From Gordius sp. MW1 (Eukaryota; Nematomorpha; Gordioida; Gordea; Gordiidae): a stretch of DNA of 64,000 nucleotides. Made by a program: the position numbers and the translations under genes. Positions 31,217 through 42,346 of this stretch are shown here, piece after piece. The notes under the pieces are model-generated. The model made no database searches, was not told where the DNA came from, and saw only the letters and a program-made list of their open reading frames with translations. Every line of letters starts with the position of its first letter. Position 1 is the first letter of the stretch. The stretch spans positions 16,802,168 to 16,866,167 of the forward strand of contig OZ038531.1 of the NCBI GenBank assembly GCA_964036665.1. Direction: 5' to 3'.

Positions 31217-33509
31217 AATTTGCTTAATACCATTGGTTTTCTAAGGTGTAGGGATTAGGTTAAAGCAGGTTGAAGAAGAGCTGGCGCAGTGGGGAAATTT
31301 GAGGGATAAGACGTGAAAGGGGAGGGGCGGTGACTAAACAATGATTTGAAAAATTCTAGACATAATTTATTAAAATGTAGTGTGATAATCCCTCACCAGT
31401 CTGCTCATAAGAAGGGAAGATATTCTATTCGACATATAGTTGTTTGCATGTTATATAGATAGAAAAATCATATGTTAAAGCTTGGTAATAAGATGTATAA
31501 AAAAAGAGTTAAATAAGCGATTTAGACTATAATTCCTCCAAAAAAGTGGTGTCAGAAGTGGGATCTGCTATGTAGTGGAAGGACCGAGCGACCCGTACCG
31601 ATTTATATATATTAAAAAGTGAAGGCGCATGGAGCCTCGTCATAATTCAGGCAGGACAAGCCCATTTTGGAGGTGCAGCTATAGGTTAAAATTGCTCCGG
31701 GAGGGGTTAGGCCTAACGAAGGTAGACAGGTCTAGGTGGTCAAAGGACATCGTGGCTTACCTAAGGGTTAAACCAGTCAAGGTCCTTGAGGCAGGAGTGG
31801 CCCGCGCACATCTTCGAACAGGATACAAAATCCCCGAGATCTGGCGAGGCAATTGAAAAAAATTATGTATGCGAAGGTTAAGGATCAATATGACATTCGG
31901 AAAGGTAGATGACTCGATATAAAGGGAAATCATTATTAGCCTAAACAAAAGGTTGGGATGGTGGCATAAAGGGGAACCGGTCAAAGGAGCTCATCAGAAC
32001 TCATCAGAACTCATCAGAAAGGAGCACACTGCTCAGGATGAATTTAACAAATTGTCTTAGCACAAAATATTTTATATTAACATGACCTAGTGATATCATA
32101 ACAAGTAAATATATGGGTTAGGGTAAGATTAGGGCCAGGGTAAGGGTTAAGGTTAGGGTTTGGGTTATAATAACAAAGTGTGCTCCTTTCCTGATGAGCT
32201 CTGATGTGCTCCTTTGACCCCCACTCGGCATAAAGTACAAAAAGTAATCAAAAATAAAGGTCGTACAAAACTTAACTACGGGTAACATGTATAAATATTC
32301 CTCTTAAGATGATTTAAGCGGCTAATAGCGTGATATTCACTTAAGGTTAGGTATGTATTATTGCTTGATTAAAAGGAAATAGATAAAGTGGTAAATAAAT
32401 AAATTAACTTATGGGGCTTAAAATATTAGACTCCAATGTATAATTCAATGCAAATACTATAGTTGGTATTAACACCTGAATAAACTTGGTCTGGTCCCCA
32501 AATGAGGGCGTTAATTCAAATCTCACTTCTGACACCCATTAATATATTTGACAGCAGATAAATGAGGGTTTTGTCCCTTAAACGAGGCGAACAAAGTTTG
32601 AAAATAATTGTTCATTAAGTTGATCTATGATTTGAACAACATTCAGGTAGCAATTCGGTTGAAATTTGATTCTCAGTTTTTTATAACGAATAAAATCTTG
32701 ACTATGTCGTCTGATTTGCGAAAGGTTAAAATTGTTATGGTTTAATTAAGGCCAGATATAGCAGCCTAGTTAAAAAGGTATGAATTTAATAGGATAGGAT
32801 ATTTGTTTCTTTTCTGCCTTATAAGCATCGCCTAACGCTTGAAAAATCTTTATGGGCGTAACCGGAACGAGGATCAGTGGTTAACAAAAATGAGGAGGGC
32901 AAAATAAAATAAAATTTTGGGGTAGAAGTTTAAATATTATCCGTCTCCTACCATCCCTGACTGCGGCCTTAAACAGAGCATAGTTATTTCTTACCGATTT
33001 ATTTGCTGAAATATATCTAAGTATGCAATAAAAAATGAGCGATTTTTATAAGACACACCTAAATTGAGACTATCGCATAATTGAAGACAACCGAGAAGTT
33101 TGTTTAGGGAGATCAACATGATATACTCAGAAATAGTCAATCCATTATAAACTAGGGATGGTCTCGTGGGATTTATGAAAAAGGCGGGAGGAAAGGGGCT
33201 CCGATATTTCGGGCCGCTAACCTTTATCAAGGGGAAAAAAAGAAATCCTTGGACACCATTTATAAACCCCCCTAATAAACATGTATTTTTAACGATGAAA
33301 CACTCTAGGTTTAGAACAGCGCTGCACACGTTGCTCGTTATATGAAAATGAGTTTAATTATATAGTAGAAAAGGCATGGGGCCAGAATTATCATTAAGTA
33401 ACAAAAGATGTGTTCAAGGCACGGGGAAAATGTAATTTATTAAAAGTTATAAAGGATTTTATTAATATCACACTAGGTTCTACTCTTATTCGCTTTACCA
33501 TTAGCTTCA
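31217..33509. other. Segment bounded by inverted repeats A and B, with a possible LTR/PBS remnant
   Basis: The sequence TGGTGTCAGAAGTGGGAT (about 31546-31563) resembles primer-binding sites found just after the 5' LTR of many metazoan gypsy elements. TATA-like and AATAAG signals lie upstream of it. An open stretch beginning at 31629 could be the start of a gag, but I do not recognise it. A MITE occupies 31979-32219. The rest is AT-rich without recognised content. Confidence 0.4.
31979..32219. mobile_element. Small TIR MITE with telomere-like core
   Basis: GGTCAAAGGAGC at the left and GCTCCTTTGACC at the right are exact inverses. Inside the left end a 10-bp unit (TCATCAGAAC) is repeated three times. 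The core has degenerate TTAGGG-like repeats (about 32115-32165). No certain target duplication. Confidence 0.7.
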
Positions 33510-34018
33510 CTGGTCTACAAATAAAGGCTTGTGTAATCAACAGGAAAACGGTTAACATATTCTGATAGAGTTTTTTGTGGTGAACACAAATATGTTTTTC
33601 GTTGTTTTCCTCTAAGTCAAGTTTTTTTTAGATATTTCGATTCAAAGTTGCGAAAATGACCGTTTTCGACCCTTTTCGACGCTCAATAGAGCGATATTGA
33701 ATAGCTAAAAAAAAATCTTAAACCTCTAAGTGGTAAAACCAACTTAGGGTAAAACATTGAAAAAAGATTTTTTCCCCTATTGTTTTTACTTTTTCTAATA
33801 TATCAAAAATGCACTTAGTCCCTATGCGAAATTGCGGCTTCCTTTGAGTCTCCCCTCCCTCTCTATCTAATTGGCTTAAATGCTTATATAACACTATACC
33901 CTTAGTGCATGTAAGTGATTGACGAGTGTGGTGGGTGCAAGAGTAGTGGGTTAATACGAACTATTCCTACTACTACGCCTGTCATCCTCCCTCTCTACTA
34001 GAGGAATAGCTCGTATTA
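33510..34018 (-). repeat. ~500-bp repeat, copy B (inverted relative to A)
   Basis: Runs as the reverse complement of copy A from 'actggtctac' to the hairpin (33951-34018). With copy A it forms long terminal inverted repeats around 31217-33509. With copy C it forms a near-palindrome of about 900 bp centred near 33985. Confidence 0.8.
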
Positions 34019-34424
34019 CGCCACTACTTTTACACACCCCCACCCCCACATCATCCATCCATCACTCACATGCACCAAGAGTATAGTGTTATAAACCCAA
34101 TTAGATAGAGAGGGAGGGAGGCTCAAAGGATACCGCTTCGCATAGGGACTAATTGAAATTCAAAAACAATAGGGGGAAAAAAATCATTTTTCAATATTTT
34201 ACCCTAAGTTGGTTCTACCACTTAGAGGTTTAAAAAAAAATTTAGCCATTCAATATCGCTCTATTGAGCATCGAAAAGGGTCAAAAACGGTTATTTTCGC
34301 AACTTTGAATCGAAATATCTAAAAAACTTGACGTATAGGAAAAAAACGAAAAACATATTTTGTTCACCACAAAAAACTCTATCAGATTATGTTGACCGTT
34401 TCCCGGTTGATTTTTCTTGTCCAG
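34019..34424 (+). repeat. ~500-bp repeat, copy C (direct relative to A)
   Basis: Repeats copy A from 'ccactacttttacac' to 'tttcccggttgatttt', without its own hairpin; it shares the hairpin of copy B. It ends near 'gtccagtg' with a deletion of about 15 bp compared with A. Confidence 0.8.
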
Positions 34425-35187
34425 TGTTACTAGGTAGAATCGTATAAAATCTAATTATAATTTGCATCGCATATAATACAATTTTCTGTACGAAATAACA
34501 TGACAATGTCATATAGTTGGGTTAGAACGTTTAATTTATCGAGCCGAATTCGGCTAACTTGGTGTATAAGGAAAACTGATTCATGAATACACCTCAAAAA
34601 CATATACAATTTTATTAACCAATTCTTCACTCTAATGGAGAAACCTAAGCAAATTTCGTGTGACTAGAATGAAGAGGATTAATTAGGAAGGACGGTTTAT
34701 GTGTCAAAACATGGAAACAAATAAGAATCAAATTGTCAACATTTGTAATTATCGTGGGCTACAGAAGATCAATAGTCTATGAGACTAATTTAAGGCTAGG
34801 GGTAAACAACAAAACGTATTATATAATATAGTTAGGAGAAGCCTAATCTAAGAAAACGGTTTTAACTATTTAAAACTGTGTTTAGTAGGGCTGCACCGAT
34901 ATCGGTATCGGTACCGATATCACGATTTTTTAACGATATCGGTATCGGTTATTAATCGTACCGATACCGATACCGATACTTGAAACTTTTTTTACAAATA
35001 TTATATTTGTTAGAGCTGTATATCTATATACTTTTTAAATTAAATTTTACTTAATTGATCTTAAATCTTATTTATTTTTTCATTGATTCATTCATTCAAA
35101 TTTCTACCGCCACTTATTTGTATTATTATGTAAGTTAGTTCGTAGTTACAATTTATAATATAATGTATTTAGGTATAAAAGTAAAAG

Positions 35188-35523
35188 TGTAGAGGCTACG
35201 AATTTAATTAAACGCGCTAATTGGAATCAAAAACCTTCTTTCGCACGCTACTTTCCCTTGACCCCGTCTAGGCGAATTCTAACACGTTACTTTATTTAAT
35301 AGCCCCTCGCTTGTACTTAACCATCACGTTATTTTTATTTTAATAGCCCCTCGCTTGTATTCAACCATCGCCTGATTATTCAAATGATAATGGGCTCGCG
35401 CAGCTACATAAGCACAACCTTTAAAACTAACAGGATCATTATTCATTTTTTTGCATATACTTTACACTACCAATAAACTCGATTACTAAAGTATCTCTTC
35501 TAAATAATGAAATAACCACTTCA
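35188..35523 (+). repeat. 5' LTR of the CsRn1-like element
   Basis: 336 bp, starting TGTAGAGGCTACG and ending CACTTCA (TG...CA). Contains two copies of a ~42-bp internal repeat built on 'tagcccctcgcttgtactta'. Confidence 0.92.
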
Positions 35524-35538
35524 TTTGGTGACCCAAAA

Positions 35539-36258
35539 ATGTCCACGCAACCATCTGATATGGAGGTTAAAAGCGAAAATGCCACATATTTTAAACTGCC
35601 ACAGTTTAACAATATAAACCCCCGCTCATTGTTCATCCAAATAGAGGCTCTTTTCTTGGTAAGAAAGATAAAAAGCGAAGCTACCAAAGTTGGGTACTTA
35701 ATAGAAGCCTTGCCACTGGAAATAACCATCGAAATTCAAGACATCCTATATAATATGCCCGACATTTTACCCTATACAACCATGATAGCAGCCATCATTG
35801 ACCGCACTAGCCAATCCGATTCTGCTAGACTTCGTGCTCTTCTCACAACTGTCGAATTAGGAGATCGCACCCCATCCCAGCTTCTGCGTTTCATGAAAAA
35901 TCTTCTGGGAACGAATTCCATGAATGAACGAGTTCTTAAAGAACTTTGGTTAGAAAAACTTCTAAAAAACATGACCGGCATTTTGGCAATTGTTTCTGAC
36001 GAGCAGTCCCTCTCCAAATTGGCCGAAACTGCGGACAAAATTGTAGAGACCTACCACAACTCCACAGGTCCAATTGTAAATGTAGTCACGGAAGATGAAT
36101 CGACTCGGCTTAGGGAGATGATTGCAAAACTCACACAGGAGGTACAAAATTTAAAAATCTCAATCAAGAGGCCACGTGATCGTTCCAACTCGAGACGCCG
36201 CAATCCCTCTACCGTTCGCCACCCTAGCGCGCATATTCAACCAAATATACTTTGTTAG
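35539..36258 (+). pseudogene. CsRn1-like gag
   Basis: About 239 residues with the clade's gag signature: YFKLPQFNNINPRSLFIQIE, a VGYLIEALPLEI segment, and RLRALLTTVELGDRTPSQLL with the ELGDR-x-PSQ motif. The start at 35539 lies just after the primer-binding site and is the first ATG. A TAG at 36256-36258 interrupts a Cys/His cluster (residues C, H, C, C just past the stop) that forms the CsRn1 zinc knuckle. Gag and pol are normally one frame in this clade, so the stop is a lesion. Confidence 0.85.
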
Positions 36259-36350
36259 TACCATTACCGCTTTAAAGACAAGGCGCTCAAATGCGTGCAA
36301 CCTTGCGCATTTAACCCCCCCCCCTCGACAAACTAGTAGACCACCCAGGG

Positions 36351-39300
36351 ATGGCGACGCCTGGACTTGGTCTAAAACTTAGTCGCTTATTTTACATATT
36401 CGACAAATCCACGGGTCAGCGATTTCTCATTGACACGGGCGCGGAAATTTCCGTTATTCCGCCTTCTCGAGACCATTCCTTGACCCCTTCATATGTGCAA
36501 CTTCAGGCCGCCAATTCTACCCCTATCAAAACATATGGCCAAAAGTTTTTCACTTTGGACCTCGGCCTACGCAATGAATTTAGATGGATTTTTACAATAG
36601 CAGACGTTAAACAGCCAATCATCGGAGCCGATTTTCATAATCACTACCATCTAGTAGTTGATATAAAAAAGAAGCAGCTCTTCGACACTCAAACGACATT
36701 AACATCTGCAGGCAAGGCTACACTCGCTACGTCAATCAACATACAAGTTGGGATAATTGGCACCTCCCCCATCAAATCACTACTTCAGAAGTATGCCTCC
36801 ATAGTGTCCCCTTCTGATTATAAGGCTCAAGTAACTCATAGCACTCAACACCATATCCACACCAACGGCCCCCCGGTTCGCTCAAAACCAAGGAGACTCT
36901 TCCCGGACAAGCTTAAGATTGCCCGAGACGAATTTACTCACATGCTCGAACTTGGTATAATCCGTCCCTCTAACAGTGACTGGTCCTCACCCCTGCACAT
37001 GGTACCCAAGAAGGCCGCGGGAGATTGGAGACCTTGTGGCGACTATCGCACGCTCAACAGTGGTACAATTCCCGACTGTTATCCACTTCCCCACCTCCAT
37101 GATTTTGCGCTGATCCTTTGCAATTAAACGGTATTCTCAAAGATTGACTTAGTCAGGGCATACCACCAAATTCCAATGGCCCCCGAGGATATTTCTAAAA
37201 CCGCCATCACAACCCCGTTCGGTCTTTTTGAATTTCTTCGCATGCCATTTGGCCTTCGCAACGCTGCCCAGACGTTTCAACGCTTTATGGACGAAGTTTT
37301 TAGAGAACTTGAAATTGTTTTTGTTTACCTTGACGACGTACTCATCGCAAGTTCTTCCATTGATGAACACCACAATCATACTTGACTGGTTTTTGAAAGA
37401 CTCAAGTCTTTCGGGATTAAAATCAGTCAGGATAAATGCGTATGGTGCCAAAACGAAATTAATTTTTTGGGACACAAAATCACCCCTCAAGGTTTGTCAC
37501 CCCTTCAGGACAAGGTGGAAGCAATCCTCAATTTCCCACAGCCTACTTCGATGACTCAGTTGAGACGTTTCTTAGGGATGATTAATTTTTATAGACGGTT
37601 TATTCCGATGTGTGCCGATTTACTCAAACCTCTCACCGATTTGCTCGACGGTTCAAAGAAGACAATTTCCTGCACCCCGGAAGCTTCGACTGCTTTTAAC
37701 AACGCCAAACTCGCTTTAAGCAATGTCGTGCCTCTCTCCCATCTTCAAAAAGACGCTCAACTCTCAATCACCACCGACGCCTACAACTCAGCTGTAGGAG
37801 CCGTATTACATCAAACAACTAACGGTAATACGCTGCCTTTAGCCTTTTTCCCCAAAAGCTAACAATAACTCAACAACGATACAGTGCATTCGGTCGCGAA
37901 TTATTAGCAATATATTTAACAATCCGCCATTACCGCCATCTTTTAGAAGGTCATGATTCACTATTTATACAGACCACAAGCCACTAACTTATGCTTTCAG
38001 TACACCTATCGACAAATACTCCCCGCGGGAGATTAGACAGACTATATTTCGCAATATACTACCGATCTCCAATATATAGCTGGCAAATCAAATGTAGTCG
38101 CTGACACCCTCTCAAGGTCTGAAATTGATTCCGTTGATTTTAAAGACAGGCCCCTAGTAGAAAGGTTAGCTTTGGCTCAGATGGAAGAAAAGTCGGCATA
38201 TCAGGACCTAAAGTCCCTAAAATTAACGCAACTTCCTATACCTGGCTCTGATTTGACCGTGCAATGCGACATGTCCACAACCTCACCTCGACCACTCGTT
38301 CCAACTTCACTCAGACGCGTAATTTTTGATAACTTCCACAGCTTATCACACCCTGGTACGCGTGCAACACTTAAGCTGATTTCACGTCGATATGTTTGGC
38401 CCTCCATCAATATGGATGTAAGGAAATGGGCCAAATCATGCGTTGCTTGTCAGAAATCGAAGATTCATCGTCACATAAAAGCCCCTTTAGGCTCATTTGC
38501 TCAACCTGACGCTCGATTTAGCCACATCCACGTTGATCTCGTTGGTCCACTACCACCGTCGAATGGATATACCCACTTACTCACCATTATTGACCGTTTC
38601 ACACGATGGCCTGTCGCCATGCCGATCCGTGACACCTCAGCCCAAACGGTTGCAAAAGCTCTGATCAAGTAATGGATAGCTGACCTCGGAGTACCATCAA
38701 GCCTCACAACAGATAGAGGTCCCCAGTTTGAGTCCCAATTATTTCGGAATCTCACGCAACTCCTTGGTGTAAATCACATCACAACCACAGCCTATCCACA
38801 AGCCAACGGCATGATTGAGAGATTTCATCGACAGTTGAAAAGTTTCTTGATGGCACAAGGTGACACAAACAAATGGGATGAGCTCTTACCATTAATTTTG
38901 CTTGGCATTCAAACCACAATCAAGGAAGACTTAGGTTGCACTCCAGCCGAATTAGTTTATGGCACTACACTTAGACTTCCCGGCGAATTTTTCACGAACT
39001 CAAGAACACCTCATAACGCCTCCGAATTTATTAAATGCCTAAAACAACATTTTTACCATTTTAAAAAAGTCAGGACACAATTGACAAATGCGAGTACAAC
39101 CTCACTTCTTAGGGACTGTAAATACGTTTTTATCCGTAATGATTTCGTTCGAAAAAGTTTGGTGCCACCATATGACGGCCCGTTCAGAGTAAAGTCCAAA
39201 CATGCTAAATATTTCATTATTGAAAAAAATGGAAAAGCTGACTCAGTTTCGATCGAGCGATTGAAACCTGCATATTTAGATACTTCAACTCAGCCGCTTA

Positions 39301-39455
39301 CGGATACCGAAAATGTAAATCCACCCAAAGTTTGTCCCTCCGACGACATCGCCGGACCAGCTAACTCCGACCCAGACCTAACAAAATCAAAAGTAAACCC
39401 ATACATCACATCGAGAGGAAGGCACGTGCATTGGCGCTATAAACTACTACACTAG
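36351..39455 (+). pseudogene. CsRn1-like pol (protease, RT, RNase H, integrase), broken
   Basis: The protease shows [15 protein letters not shown] with an intact DTG. RT shows [15 protein letters not shown], the catalytic YLDD box ([12 protein letters not shown] near 37330) and FLGMINFYRRFIP. RNase H starts near ITTDAYNSAVGAVLHQ (37770). Integrase has the HHCC domain (SHPGTRATLK, CVACQKSK), the Asp residues in HIHVDLVGPLP and TDRGPQFES, and YPQANGMIERFHRQ. The C-terminus is open to 39455. Lesions: a frameshift and stop at about 37124-37127, a TGA at 37383-37385, a stop with frame change near 37860, and TAA at about 38670. These make it inactive. Confidence 0.9.
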
Positions 39456-39488
39456 CCACAACTCTCCGAGTGGAGCCCCGAGGATAGT

Positions 39489-39867
39489 TGTAGAGGCTAC
39501 GAATTAAATTAAACGCGCTAATTGGAATCAAAAACCTTCTTTCGCACGCTACTTTCCCTTGACCCCGTCTAGGCGAATTCTAACACGTTACTTTATTTAA
39601 TAGCCCCTCGCTTGTACTTAACCATCACGTTATTTTTATTTTAATAGCCCCTCGCTTGTACTTAACCATCACGTTATTTTTATTTTAATAGACCATCGCT
39701 TGTATTCAACCATCGCCTGATTATTCAAATGATAATGGGCTCGCGCAGCTACATAAGCACAACCTTTAAACTAACAGGATCATTATTCATTTTTTTGCAT
39801 ATACTTTACACTATCAATAAACTCGATAACTAAAGTATCTCTTCTAAATAATGAAATAACCACTTCA
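39489..39867 (+). repeat. 3' LTR of the CsRn1-like element
   Basis: 379 bp, near-identical to the 5' LTR but with one additional ~42-bp internal repeat unit (three copies instead of two). Ends CACTTCA followed by the AAAG duplication. Confidence 0.92.
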
Positions 39868-39871
39868 AAAG

Positions 39872-40025
39872 CAAGTCATTAATTTGGAATTATTTTAAAA
39901 TGGATGAGAACTCAGCGTCAGCACATATTGCAGCCTGTACAATTGATAACTGCAATAAAAAAGTTTAAAGAGGTGGCAAGTCAATTAGTTTTATTTTAAC
40001 ACCACAAATCTTAAAAACATATCCT
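39872..40025 (+). pseudogene. hAT transposase BED-finger remnant
   Basis: Directly after the retrotransposon, the hAT host resumes with SLIWNYFKMDE, then A-x-C and D-N-C-N-K-K (a BED-type Cys pair with the usual aromatic start), an in-frame stop, and RGGKSIS. The order W-x-YF, C-x(n)-C, RGG is the usual beginning of a BED finger in hAT transposases. The rest of the transposase is absent. Confidence 0.6.
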
Positions 40026-40302
40026 TAATAATCATCCAATAATAAATAAACAATATCCCTTCTGAATCTATTTTTAGTATAACTGGTGATATGGATAATC
40101 CACATAGAAGATCTCTTCTACCTGAGACTATCGAAAAATTGCTATTTATGAAAAAAAATTTGGAATATTTTAAATAAAGCTTTATAAATATTAACTAACA
40201 AGTCTAATTTTTATAAGATGTAAAATATCGGTATATTTATTTAAATATCGGTATTATCGGTATCGGTTGAAAATTTGGTATCGGTGCAGCCCTAGTGTTT
40301 AG

Positions 40303-42346
40303 TTATGTAAGGATGACTCTCGGTGTGAAGAATAGCAAAGGGGGTTAAAACAGCGAAACAGACGAAATATAAGTGTTTATAATAAATCATGATATAAGCC
40401 ATAACACAAAATGCCTGACCATTAGAATCTGGAAAAACTGTCCTTAATAAACTGATATTGGAGTTAAATATTCGAAATTGGACATGAAAAATGTAAAGAC
40501 TATGTGGAAGATTGTGTGCGTTAAGGAGTATAGAGGATGGCTGAAACTGAAAGGCATAGCTGAATTCAAAGGGTAATTTATAAAATTTGACCAAACTTGT
40601 TTATATTTAGCTCAAAGTTTTAACCGTTGCTTGTAAAAAATGTCATTCTGCGTTTCAATGTATTTTTCCAAACTATTTATATCTTGATTTGATAAATCAC
40701 TAAATAAACGAAATTAGTTAAACTGTAATTAAAATTCTTATAAAGATTAAGAATAATGAATAAAGAAATAAAAAAAAAATTGAACTATGGGTATAATAAA
40801 ATAAAAAATATTTCGGGCCGATGCTTAATATATTGTTACGACGTTACGACTAAAAAACGTCCAATTTGTATACACACATTTACATAAATCTTAGGAAAGA
40901 TCGTTGTATTTAATTTGCAAAAACTAAAGCATTATTGCAACATCTAGCTTGAATTTATATGAAGTTTGAAATTGAGAAAAGATGGACGTTTGAACCCATA
41001 TAAAACTAGTGTTTGGCTTTAAGTAATTGCTCTCGCAATAACTCAGTTAATAAAATTTCTTATTTGATTAAGTTTATACTGCAGTATCCTTTAAAATATG
41101 CCATAAAACACCACGGTTATTTATATTCTCACATTGTTTTGCCACTTAGTTTCACGCTTCAAAAGCTATAAAACGTGCGTATCTGTATTTAAAGACTTCC
41201 CTGTAGCCAAATTCAACTGAAACATTTCCCTGAAATCTCAATGATTTACTTAGAGTTTATAATAAAAAATTAGCGTGCCTCCTAATAGTTCACAATGTTT
41301 TATTAGCTCCTAAATTTGACGTATAGAGTGATTTTGACTCAGAAATGGGAATTAACCTTCTTTTAATATAATATTAAATAACTTAAGTCTACACAATATA
41401 GGATGGTCAGGGACGTGTTGCAAAGATTGATGCTACAAAGTAGATTAATAGTGTAATTGTAATTGGTATTCATTGCGTGAATTATATTATCTCTGATTTA
41501 AGCATATATATATATATATTGTCAGATATCTCACATAAGGGCAGATAAGATACAAAAACAAACGAGGCACGCACTCAAAATGATGTAGAATATTCCGAAA
41601 TCATTTAGCCAAATTGATATTTTATATCGATACAGAGTAGTTTTTCTTTAATCCATTTAACAAAAGGAGTTTTGTGTTTATCATTCTTCATTACTAATAA
41701 TTGTATTCTTTAGCAAGCCAGACCAATTTTGAATACCGATATATATACGCTTGCTTTAATATATATGTATTTGTTTTTGTATATAAACTTTGTCATTCAT
41801 TTAGGATGTTGGTTTAGACATTATTAACATAGCTTACCAAAGGAGCCACTAAGCGAAACCTCCTTCTTCATTCCTTTAAATTTTTTGAGCAGATGTCGCA
41901 TAAAAAATGTCCTAGCTTTTTAAAATATAAGGGTCAACCGGGATTATTTCTATTTTAAAATGTTAAAAGCAAATTATAACAAAAATTTTTTCAAGACATT
42001 CAATAGAGCTATCTTAATATATGTAAATTAAATAACTATGTTTTGATTTAGAATCAAAGAAAATAGTTTTTCGTAATAATTTTTGATAAAGTTTGCTATA
42101 AAATTGACAATTTTTAGAGTTTTATTACATTAAGAAATTTGTAATTAAATCATCATTTACGAGTATTATAATATTTGCTAAAACTTAAATTGGGAGAGAC
42201 AGGGGCCTAAATAGCCATAAAAAATTAAACCACTTAAAAAAAAACTAATGATTATTTTTTCAATTTTTTTGTTGGAACGTAATTTTAAGGTCTATTTTTA
42301 CTATAGGAAAAAAATTCGGATTGAAAAAATTAATAGTTTTCTCACT
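40303..42346. other. AT-rich intergenic DNA
   Basis: I see no gene. A short (AT)n run lies near 41508-41519. No mobile element ends recognised. Confidence 0.5.

Larger units (their letters stand above)
35188..39867 (+). mobile_element. CsRn1-like Ty3/gypsy LTR retrotransposon, nearly complete
   Basis: Two LTRs bound a gag-pol body and are flanked by a 4-bp target duplication AAAG (35184-35187, 39868-39871). Just after the 5' LTR, TGGTGACCC (about 35526-35534) matches the 3' end of tRNA-Trp, the primer used by CsRn1-clade elements. Domains run gag, zinc knuckle, protease, RT, RNase H, integrase. The coding region is disrupted in several places, so the copy is not autonomous, although the LTRs are still very similar, suggesting fairly recent insertion. 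Confidence 0.92.
34886..40294 (+). mobile_element. Non-autonomous hAT element, split by an LTR retrotransposon
   Basis: The TIRs are TAGGGCTGCACCGATA (34886) and TATCGGTGCAGCCCTA (ending 40294). The flanks are a perfect 8-bp target duplication GTGTTTAG (34878-34885 and 40295-40302), diagnostic of hAT. Both ends carry repeated ATCGGTATCGGTACCGAT motifs. The hAT itself is only about 720 bp; the remainder is the nested retrotransposon at 35188-39867. Confidence 0.93.

Noticed and set aside
31629-31856. A protein-coding gene after the PBS-like motif
   Set aside because: The 75-codon frame has no recognised motif; it may be a retrotransposon gag remnant but this cannot be shown.
32991-33329. A 112-codon open frame on the - strand
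   Set aside because: It has no recognised motif and lies between repeats A and B in low-complexity sequence.
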